Shown here: positions 1 through 7,130 of the stretch, in pieces
How the letters are laid out: the number at the start of each line of letters is the position of its first letter
How positions within the stretch are numbered: position 1 is the stretch's first letter
Source: Deltaproteobacteria bacterium
Lineage (GTDB): Bacteria > Desulfobacterota > Desulfobacteria > Desulfobacterales > C00003060
DNA: 24,219 nucleotides
NCBI GenBank assembly: GCA_019309815.1
Contig: JAFDFO010000011.1
Span: forward strand, 1 to 24,219
Reading direction: 5' to 3'
The notes under the pieces: generated by a model
What the model was told of the DNA's origin: nothing
What the model saw: the letters and a program-made list of their open reading frames with translations, nothing else
Database searches by the model: none
Position numbers and translations under genes: made by a program

Positions 1-39
1 CACCCCGAAACAGTTGCAGGCGCAGAAACAACAATCTCC

Positions 40-68
40 TTGACAAAACACCACGTTGCCTTTAAAAA
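40..68 (+). promoter_or_regulatory. Candidate sigma-70 promoter upstream of the hdrA-mvhD-metVF operon
   Basis: A perfect -35 hexamer TTGACA (40-45) is followed after 17 bases by TAAAAA (63-68), a moderate -10 match in an A/T-rich run. It lies about 165 bases ahead of the inferred hdrA start at 233. Bases 69-232 contain no convincing gene. The call rests on sequence match only. Confidence 0.35.
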
Positions 69-232
69 AATTTGTTGCACCTGAAGCTTAGGGGTGCCCC
101 GGGTTCTCATTCAACGCGGTGCCCTCCGGATTAGGCTTACCGTCAACCAACGGTCAGATATCACCCCAGTTCTATTCTTATTGGGCTGACATAGATCACT
201 GCATCGAACTCAACAGGCAGGCAAGTCTTTTC

Positions 233-3200
233 ATGATCAATTTCAAGATCAACGGCAGAGACGTCGTGGCTGAAGAAGGCCAGACGATTCTGCAGGTTGC
301 CCAGCAACACAACATCTATATCCCCGAGTCCTGCCGGGGCGTGCAGACTCTGCACGGTGGAAGTCTTTGACGGACGAAGGACGCGACTGGTCACGTCGTG
401 TAATTATCCGATCTGGCGGGGCATGGAGGTGCAGACGGACAGTGAAAGGGTCATCCAGGGACGGCGGATGATCGTGGAGTTGTTGCTGGCCCGCTGTCCG
501 GATGTGAAGGTGCTGCAGGACCTGGCCAAGGGGTACGGCATAGAAAAACCGCGCTTTGAGCTGGAGACAAGTGATTGCATCCTGTGCGGACTCTGCACCC
601 GCATGTGTGAAGAGCGAATGGGGGTCAGTGCTATCAGCCTCACAGGACGGGGCGTGGAGATGGAGGTAGACACCCCGTTTCACCTGCACTCAGAGGTATG
701 CCGAACTTGCGGCGCCTGTGCCTTTGTCTGCCCCACGGGCCACATCAAACTCGCAGACATTGTAGACAGAGAACCCGAAATCATCCCTTCGGAATTCAAC
801 CGCGGGATGGGCCCACGCAAACCAGTCAATATCCCGTTTCCTCAGGCCACACCCAATGTGCCCTATATTGATCCGAAGACCTGCGTGTACCTGAACACGG
901 GGGCCTGTAAGGTCTGCGAAGTGATGTGCGGCCCGGGAGCAATAGACTTCGATCAAAAGGATGAGATTATTGAAATCGATGCTGGGGCCGTGATTCTGGC
1001 TACGGGTTTTGAACCGTTTGACGCCCGCTTGAAGCCCGAATACGGCTACGGGCGCTACCCCAATGTGATCACGAGTCTTGAATATGAGCGCGTCCTTTCA
1101 GCCGGCGGTCCGTTCAGGGGACATATACAACGGCCTTCTGACTCCACTGAGCCGAAAAAGATAGCATGGATTCAGTGCGTGGGATCGCGCGACGCCTCTA
1201 TTGGCTGCGAGTATTGTTCGTATGTGTGTTGCATGTATGCGACCAAGCAGGCAATGATCTCCAGAGAACACGACCGGGAGATCGAGCCCACCATCTTCTA
1301 TATTGATATGCGTGCCCAGGGAAAGGGGTTTGAGCGGTATTACAATCGGGCTAGAACCACAGGGGGCGTCCGATACGTGAGATCAATGATTTCAAGGGTG
1401 CTGCAAAACCCACAGTCGCATGATCTCGATCTTTCTTATGTAGATGAGTCGGGCGAGATTCAGACCGAAATTTTTAACATGGTCATCCTATCGATCGGGC
1501 TCAGGCCTGATCCTGCTTTCCTGGAACTGGCCGAAAAGCTCGGCATTGAGCTAAATCAATACGGCTATTGTCAAACCCAGCCGCTCGATACCGTCTCAAC
1601 CTCGACCCCCGGGGTGTTTGCCTGCGGAGCGATTCAAAGCCCCAAGGACATCCCGATCTCAGTGGTTGACGGGAGCACGGCTGCGGCTGCTGCCACCAGC
1701 CTCCTTGCAGAGGCAAGGGGCACGTTGGTCAAAGAAAAACCCTATCCTGCGGAGCGTGACATCACCGACGAAGAACCCCGCATCGGCGTATTTCTCTGTG
1801 ACTGCGGCATCAACATAGCCGGTACGATTGATGTCGGTGAGGTAACCGAATATGTCAAGACACTGCCCAATGTGGTCTTTGCACACGAATATCTCTTTAC
1901 CTGCTCAACCGATTCGCAAGAGGAAATGAAGGCCGTGGTGGAAGAGCACCAACTCAATCGTGTTGTCGTGGCCTCTTGCACGCCGCGGACGCACGAACCC
2001 CTTTTCCAGGACACGATCCGTGAGGCAGGACTCAACAAGTACCTCTTTGAGATGGCGAATGTGCGAGACCAAGGTTCCTGGGTGCACACCTTTGAACCGG
2101 AAAGAGCAACCGCCAAGGCCAAGGATCTAGTACGTATGGCAATAGCGCGAGCTGAGGAGCTCGAGCCCCTTTACGAGTTTCCCTTTGATGTCGTCCAGAA
2201 GGGTCTGGTGATTGGAGGCGGCCTGGCTGGGCTGACCGCTGCCCTGACTTTAGCGGATCAGGGGTTTGAGACCTATTTGGTGGAAAAATCCGACCAACTG
2301 GGCGGAAATGCCAGGACCCTTTACTACACTGAAGAGGGGGCGAGGCCGGCAGAGTATGTTCAAGAGATCATCAAGAAGGTCGAATCCCATTCATTAGTCA
2401 CCGTCTATACCAATGCGGTTGTAAAGAACTACGGCGGACATATCGGCGAATTCAAGAGCACCATCTCAGCGAACGGACAGACCGAAGAAATATCTTACGG
2501 AGCTGTGATTGTAGCAACAGGTGGCTCAGAGTATCAGCCAACGGAGTACCTGCATGGTCAAAACGAGCACGTAGTCACACAGAAGGAGCTTGAACGCCGC
2601 ATTGCCCTCGAGCCTGAATGCCTGAAAGAGGTTAAGAATCTGGTCATGATCCAGTGCGTGGGTTGCATGGATGAGGACCACCCTTACTGCAGCCGCATTT
2701 GCTGCACCACGGCTGTAAAGAACAGCCTTAAGCTCAAAGAACTGAACCCGGAGATCAACGTCTATGTGTTGTATCGCGATATGCGGACCTTCTCGTTCAA
2801 AGAGCTTTTCTACAAAGAGGCGCGGGAACGCGGGGTGCGGTTCCTGCGATACTTCCTGAGGCAAAAGCCTGAAGTCAGTGACGTAGACGGGAAGCCGCAG
2901 GTCAAGGTATTCGACCAGAACCTGAGGTCTGAAGTTATCTTTGAAGTAAACAGGTGGCTGACGTGTATAAGCTTCCTACGGACCAGGACGGCTTTTTCTC
3001 TGAGGCCCACCTGAAGCTAAGACCTGTTGATTTTGCCAACTCAGGGATATTCCTGTGCGGGCTTGCCCACATGCCCAAGTTTGCCGATGAGGCTATCGCC
3101 CAGGCCAAAGCCGCCGCATCAAGGGCCTGCACGGTGCTCTCGCAGAAGCAGATGTACGTTGGGGGTGCTGTAGCCGAAGTGGACGGCACAAAATGTGCCA

Positions 3201-3391
3201 TATGCCTGACCTGTGTGAGGACATGCCCGTACGGCGTGCCTCGCGTCAACGAAGAGGAAGGGGTCATCGTGATTGACGCAGCTGCCTGTCAGGGATGCGG
3301 CAATTGCGCCACGGCCTGCCCTCGCGGAGCCATTGAGGTGGGACACAGCAAGGACGACCAGTTCATCGCCAAGATCTGCGCATTGTATTAG
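233..3391 (+). pseudogene. hdrA: Large tandem HdrA-type iron-sulfur flavoprotein, interrupted by two frame-changing gaps
   Basis: Heterodisulfide-reductase subunit A family: an FAD/iron-sulfur hub that passes electrons between partners. Reading from ATG 233, the start of a 2Fe-2S domain (INGRDVVAEEGQTILQVAQQ) runs to about 325. The frame then changes and continues at GACRLCTVEV. Next come NuoG-like 4Fe-4S clusters (about 575-750), an HdrA half without a nucleotide fold (QCVGSRD near 1172), and a complete HdrA module with an FAD loop GGGLAGLTAA near 2212 and QCVG near 2650. A second frame change at about 2945-2955 leads into the C-terminal part with two ferredoxin clusters (CAICLTC near 3193, CQGCGNC near 3286). 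At both junctions conserved residues are missing, not just one base. The first loses the segment that normally holds the first 2Fe-2S cysteine (a gap of 23 or 26 bases fits the frames). The second loses roughly 15-20 residues before VADVYKLP. It is either a decaying gene or an assembly fault. Everything between the junctions is well conserved. Confidence 0.8.
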
Positions 3392-3406
3392 TTTGCAAGA
3401 GCAATC

Positions 3407-3865
3407 ATGGAAGAAAACGAATCACAAATAGAATCCAAAGAATCCTCCGGAGAGGGCCCGGACTGTAAGATCGAGGCCTTTGTCTGTACCTACTGCACGT
3501 ATACCGCTGCCGATATGGCTGGGTCTCAGCGCCTGCAGTACCCGACCACAGTGCGTGTTGTCAAATACCTTTGCACCGGCAAAGTGGAGGTTGTCCATAT
3601 TTTGAAGGCCTTTGAGGCAGGCGCCGACGCCGTGTTCGTTGGCGGGTGAGAGGTGGGCGACTGCCATTTCCTGGAAGGAAATCTAAGAGCCAAAGAGCGG
3701 GTTGAATATACCAAGGCCCTTTTAGACGAGCTCGGTCTCGGGGGAGAACGGTTAGAGATGTTTCACATCGGTGCCTCGGATGCCCCCTTGTTTGCGGAGG
3801 CAGTGGAGATCATGACGGATCGCGTGAAAGAACTGGGACCAAGCCCGCTGAGGGACGGTCATTAG
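3407..3865 (+). CDS. mvhD: MvhD-type iron-sulfur subunit, probable selenoprotein (UGA = Sec81)
   Basis: This is the delta subunit of methyl-viologen-reducing hydrogenase (MvhD/VhuD family), a small 2Fe-2S protein that docks on HdrA and relays electrons to it. ATG 3407 lies 15 bases after the hdrA stop. The first 80 residues carry CTYC (27-30) and Cys56, then VFVGG. An in-frame TGA at 3647-3649 follows, and the same frame continues EVGDCHFLEGNLRAKER to a TAG at 3863. The family motif here is GCHxGDCHY, so the UGA falls exactly on the first conserved Cys, with the second Cys at 86. With the UGA decoded the protein has 152 residues, a normal family length. Sec at this position is known in methanogen VhuD and in related deltaproteobacterial proteins. 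Its place between hdrA and metVF suggests it links HdrA to methylene-tetrahydrofolate reductase. The alternative, a nonsense mutation, would not explain the hairpin just downstream. The last codons run into a heptad repeat array. Confidence 0.82.
3647..3682 (+). promoter_or_regulatory. Sec UGA codon with bacterial SECIS-like hairpin
   Basis: After the UGA (3647-3649) and a 16-base gap there is a perfect 6-bp stem, ATTTCC (3666-3671) pairing with GGAAAT (3677-3682), closing the loop TGGAA (3672-3676). The loop starts 22 bases after the UGA and has G as its second base. Both fit the known geometry of bacterial SECIS elements, which bind SelB from within the coding sequence. The hairpin also codes for the conserved HFLEGN residues. 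Confidence 0.65.
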
Positions 3866-4078
3866 TCATTGGTCATTAGTCACTAGAGATTTCGTAGTAT
3901 CTTTGTATGTTTTCGGTTAAGCCGTCTGCTCCGCCTATATTTGTGCCAAATGACAATAACAGAGGCGGATTGGCCCGTCGACCTTTTGAGATACGTTGCA
4001 TGTTACGCGTTTGAACTTGCAACTGGTAACCCGCAATCGGTTCTTTGCCCAATGACCAGTGACCAATGACAAATGACT
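3858..4078 (+). repeat. Composite intergenic element of degenerate 7-base tandem repeats with inverted outer arrays
   Basis: The left array (3858-3885) is four copies of a GTCATTA-type heptamer. The right array (4051-4078) is four copies of an AATGACC-type heptamer, the reverse complement of the left one. Between them, 3993-4041 reads as seven further degenerate heptamers that drift from ACGTTGC-like to AACCCGC-like units. A 7-bp inverted pair (TCCGCCT/AGGCGGA) lies in the remaining part. No ORF is present. The left array overlaps the last codons and stop of mvhD. The right array ends 6 bases before the AGGAG that serves metV. The function is unknown. Confidence 0.75.
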
Positions 4079-4097
4079 AACGTCAGGAGTAGCGTAG

Positions 4098-4775
4098 ATG
4101 ATTGTAGCCAAGAGAAAACCCTTCGATGAAATCAAGGAGCTGGTTTCCGACTCAAAGAAGATGCTGATTCTTGGGTGTGGCACCTGTGTTGCTGTATGTC
4201 TGGCCGGCGGGGAGAAAGAGGTGGCCATCCTTGCCTCGCAGCTGAAGATGGCTCAGGCCTTGGAAGACCAGGATGCTCAGGTTGACCAACTTACGATTGA
4301 ACGGCAGTGTGACCGGGAGTTCATTGACGAAATAAAAGACAAAGTGAATGTGGACGAATACGATCTCATCCTGTCCACGGCTTGCGGCGCAGGGGTGCAA
4401 CTGTTAAGCGACATGTTTGACCACAAGGTCGTTGTCCCGGCCTTGAATACGACGTTTATCGGTGTTGCAGAAGGTCCCGGTATTTGGACCGAGCGGTGTC
4501 GTTCCTGCAGCGACTGCGTTCTGGCGGAAACCGGGGGAATTTGTCCGGTGACGATGTGTGCAAAGGGGCTGATGAACGGCCCCTGCGGTGGGGCAAGGCA
4601 CGGCAAGTGTGAGGTGGACCCGGAAAAGGATTGTGCCTGGACACTCATCTACAACCGCTTGGAGCAGATTGGCAGGTTGGACAGGATGCAGCGGATTCTC
4701 CCGCCCAAAAGATACAGTGTGCAACAATATCCGGCCGTAGTCATCCATGAGGCCTACAAGAGGAGATACGAGTAG
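4098..4775 (+). CDS. metV: MetV, zinc/iron-sulfur partner of methylene-tetrahydrofolate reductase
   Basis: This 225-residue protein matches the family annotated as the C-terminal domain of methylene-tetrahydrofolate reductase (PF12225). In acetogens it is MetV, which forms the MetVF heterodimer and links it to an electron donor such as an HdrA/MvhD complex or a Rnf-type ferredoxin system. The sequence shows an N-terminal GCGTC...C site (Cys27, 30, 34), STACGAGV mid-protein, and a C-terminal Cys cluster (CRSCSDC, GGICPVTMC, NGPCGG) typical of the family. The start at ATG 4098 is supported by AGGAG at 4085-4089. The gene lies upstream of metF, from which a gap of about 160 bases separates it. 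The gene looks intact and full-length. The family assignment is firm. The exact redox partner is inferred from gene order. Confidence 0.88.
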   Translation: MIVAKRKPFDEIKELVSDSKKMLILGCGTCVAVCLAGGEKEVAILASQLKMAQALEDQDAQVDQLTIERQCDREFIDEIKDKVNVDEYDLILSTACGAGVQLLSDMFDHKVVVPALNTTFIGVAEGPGIWTERCRSCSDCVLAETGGICPVTMCAKGLMNGPCGGARHGKCEVDPEKDCAWTLIYNRLEQIGRLDRMQRILPPKRYSVQQYPAVVIHEAYKRRYE

Positions 4776-4782
4776 TGCCCAA

Positions 4783-4809
4783 TTGGAGTGTTGGAGTACT
4801 GGAGTGATG
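4783..4809 (+). repeat. Short degenerate tandem repeat, 8-base period
   Basis: Three tandem copies of a TTGGAGTG-type octamer (4783-4806) followed by ATG sit in the metV-metF gap, 8 bases after the metV stop. The unit differs from the other intergenic repeats in this window but has the same style. The remaining gap up to the metF ribosome site shows no gene. Confidence 0.65.
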
Positions 4810-4938
4810 CAAAAACCATTACGCTGGAAGTTCCGCAATCTTTTTCCAATAATCCAGGTCGGTGGCGACAAATCACGTTGACGATGGAAACCAGTTGTCC
4901 CATTGGCTAAAGACCCAGACGAAATGGAGCTGAGTTCT

Positions 4939-5811
4939 ATGGCAAAATCTTTTGAAGAGGGACTGGCATCAGGTGATTTTCTTGCTGCTGCAAGTATCGA
5001 TCCCCCGAAGGGGACTGATCTTGAAGGCTTAGGGCAGCTCATACAAAGACTCAAGGGTGTGGTTGACGCGTTTGGTGTTTCTGACAACCACAGCGCGGTC
5101 ATGTGCATGAGTCCATGGGCCGTGTGTCGTATGATCCTTGAGCAGGACGCAGAGCCGATCATGCATCTGACATGCCGCGACAGAAACCGCCTCGCTCTTC
5201 AGTCCGACCTCCTCGCAGTGGCTTCCGCCGGCATTAAGAACATCCTGTGTGTGAGCGGTGACCATGTCAAGTTTGGCGATCACGCGGACGCCAAGCCTGT
5301 ACACGATATCGATTCCGTGCACCTCCTGGAAGCAGCCAAGAGCCTGGAAGAAGGCAATGATATGGCCGGCAACCCCCTGAATGGCTCCCCCGCGTTTTGC
5401 CTTGGTGCTACAGCAAATCCAGGAGCCGACCCCTTAGAACCTCAGTTGATCAAAGTAGACAAGAAGATCAAGGCAGGTGCTTCGTTCCTTGTGACGCACC
5501 CGGTCTTCGATATTGAAACCCTGAAGAGATTCATGGAGCATGTAAGAGACACGAGTATCAAAGTCTTGGCCGGAGTACGCCTTCTGGTCCCTGAAGAGGT
5601 TCATAAATACGGGGATGGAAGCTATCCTGGTCTGTTTGTGCCGGAGGCCCTCGTTGAACAGGTGGAGAGAGCTGATCTCGAGAAATGCATTGAGATTGCG
5701 GGCAATACGGCCAAGGAAATCAAAGGCTCAAACCTGTGTGACGGTCTGTATGTTACGGCGCCGGGTCATGAAGACAGAATACCCGATATCTTGAAGGCGG
5801 GCGGGGTCTAA
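4939..5811 (+). CDS. metF: Methylenetetrahydrofolate reductase (MetF)
   Basis: MetF reduces 5,10-methylene-tetrahydrofolate to the 5-methyl form (or the reverse) on an FAD in a TIM barrel. It is a step of the methyl branch of the Wood-Ljungdahl pathway. The family is shown by SIDPPKGTD at the N-terminus, HLTCRDRN, a GIKNILCVSGDH segment, GATANPGADP and FLVTHPVFDIE. ATG 4939 was chosen because GGAG lies 9 bases upstream (4926-4929) and the protein then begins like relatives. An upstream in-frame TTG (4903) and ATG (4924) have weaker support. The resulting 290 residues are normal. The residue aligned with the catalytic Glu of E. coli MetF (Glu28, in the E-x-x-P-P pattern) is Ser19 here, followed by Asp21. 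Together with metV upstream and Hdr genes on both sides this is a MetVF pair, probably not using NADH directly. Confidence 0.9.
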   Translation: MAKSFEEGLASGDFLAAASIDPPKGTDLEGLGQLIQRLKGVVDAFGVSDNHSAVMCMSPWAVCRMILEQDAEPIMHLTCRDRNRLALQSDLLAVASAGIKNILCVSGDHVKFGDHADAKPVHDIDSVHLLEAAKSLEEGNDMAGNPLNGSPAFCLGATANPGADPLEPQLIKVDKKIKAGASFLVTHPVFDIETLKRFMEHVRDTSIKVLAGVRLLVPEEVHKYGDGSYPGLFVPEALVEQVERADLEKCIEIAGNTAKEIKGSNLCDGLYVTAPGHEDRIPDILKAGGV

Positions 5812-5840
5812 CCGGAAAAGCAACAAGAACGGAGTCATTC

Positions 5841-7130
5841 TTGAACGAGGGTCCTAAAGAGAATTCCCCTGGTCAAACATCCAAGAAGGTTCTGGTCATT
5901 GGTGGCGGCATTGCCGGCCTGACAGCCGCCTGGGAACTGGCACGGCTGAATGTTGATGTGGAACTGGTGGAAAAGGGCCATTTCCTCGGCGGCCATGCCA
6001 TTCAATTTTGCTGCAAGGCCGCTGACGAGTGCCAGAAGTGTGGGGCCTGCTCGGTAGAGAAGAGGCTCCTGGAGGTAATCCAGGAACCCAGGATCAAGGT
6101 TCACCTCAATGCCCAGCTGCAAGGGGTGAACCGTAACGGCGGGTTTTCCTATAGCCTTGTCCATCGACCTCTTCATGTTGATCCCCAAAAATGTACAAAT
6201 TGCGGACTCTGTTTTGAGAAATGCCCTGCTCCAGGGGCAATTGTCAGGGGCTACTCCAAAAACAACGTGCCGCTTTATGCCATTGATGAAAGCCGTTGTC
6301 TGTATTTCAAAGATAAGAGTTGCACGATCTGTCAGGACGAGTGCCCGGAGAATGCGATTAGCTTGGGTCAAGTCTCTGAAGAGGCTTCTGGTGAGGCCGA
6401 CGCAATCGTCGTGGCGAGTGGTTTTCAGGCTTTCAATCCCGTAGGCAAACCCCGCTATGGGTACGGGATTAACAGAAACGTGATTACCGCTCTCGAGCTC
6501 GAACGCATGCTTCGGGAAAAAGGGGAAGTCGTTCGCCCCTCGGACGACACGGTCCCTCAGGCCATCGCCTTTATCCAGTGCGTGGGAAGCCGCGATCACC
6601 AGCTACGGCACGGTTTCTGCTCTCAGGTGTGTTGCGGCTATGCCATGCGCATGGCTGAAGCCATGTACCATCGACATCCCGAGGTGAAAATTTCCATCTT
6701 CTACATGGACATTCAGAATTGCGGCAAGAATTTCGCGGAGTTCCACGAACGGTGTAAGGACCACATCCGCTTTGTACGGTTTATGCCCGGAGACATCTTT
6801 CAGGGAGAGCAAGATCAACTCTCCCTCTACTATGGAGACGAACAAGACGGACGTTCTGTGAAGGAAACCTTTGATCTCGTGGTCCTTTCCGTGGGAATTA
6901 TGCCTGGCCTAAGCAATCCCAGCCTGGCAGAGATGTTGAATCTTGACCTCGACGAACAGGGATTCTTTGCTTTGGCCAATCCCCTGGACAGGACATCTAC
7001 CAACGATCAAGGCATCTTCCTGGCGGGCACGGCCCAGGGCCCAAAAGACATTGCTGATTCCATGGTGCAAGCAGGCCAGGCAGCCCAGCAGGTAGCTGAA
7101 TACCTGGGAGCGATGGCGTGTCTGAAGTGA
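5841..7130 (+). CDS. HdrA-like (QmoA-like) FAD/iron-sulfur protein
   Basis: A 429-residue HdrA-family flavoprotein. It has an FAD-binding loop GGGIAGLTAA (21-30) and a Cys-rich insert with CC at 57-58 and CxxCxxC at 64-70. A ferredoxin-like CTNCGLCFEKC (118-128) and Cys 153, 161, 164 and 168 follow. Then come QCVGSRD (246-252) with a CSQVCCGYA segment, and a C-terminal FAD domain ending in FLAGTAQGPKDI. The start is TTG 5841, with GGAG 6 bases upstream (5831-5834) and an N-terminus that suits the family. It follows metF by 29 bases and overlaps the next gene by 13, so it is part of one operon. The size and pairing with a following HdrA-MvhD fusion resemble QmoA/QmoB of the menaquinol:APS reductase electron pathway, but no membrane QmoC follows. 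A role as an electron relay to MetVF is inferred from position. Confidence 0.82.
   Translation: MNEGPKENSPGQTSKKVLVIGGGIAGLTAAWELARLNVDVELVEKGHFLGGHAIQFCCKAADECQKCGACSVEKRLLEVIQEPRIKVHLNAQLQGVNRNGGFSYSLVHRPLHVDPQKCTNCGLCFEKCPAPGAIVRGYSKNNVPLYAIDESRCLYFKDKSCTICQDECPENAISLGQVSEEASGEADAIVVASGFQAFNPVGKPRYGYGINRNVITALELERMLREKGEVVRPSDDTVPQAIAFIQCVGSRDHQLRHGFCSQVCCGYAMRMAEAMYHRHPEVKISIFYMDIQNCGKNFAEFHERCKDHIRFVRFMPGDIFQGEQDQLSLYYGDEQDGRSVKETFDLVVLSVGIMPGLSNPSLAEMLNLDLDEQGFFALANPLDRTSTNDQGIFLAGTAQGPKDIADSMVQAGQAAQQVAEYLGAMACLK

Noticed and set aside
3653..3865. Separate small gene starting at GTG with MGDCHFLEGNL
   Set aside because: It is the same frame as the upstream mvhD part, split only by one UGA at a conserved Cys position, and has no ribosome site of its own.
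4404..5162. Long minus-strand open frame (252 codons)
   Set aside because: It is antisense to metV and metF, both of which have clear family motifs, and it resembles no known protein.
5835..6599. Minus-strand open frame of 254 codons
   Set aside because: It lies wholly opposite the HdrA-like gene and arises from its codon bias.
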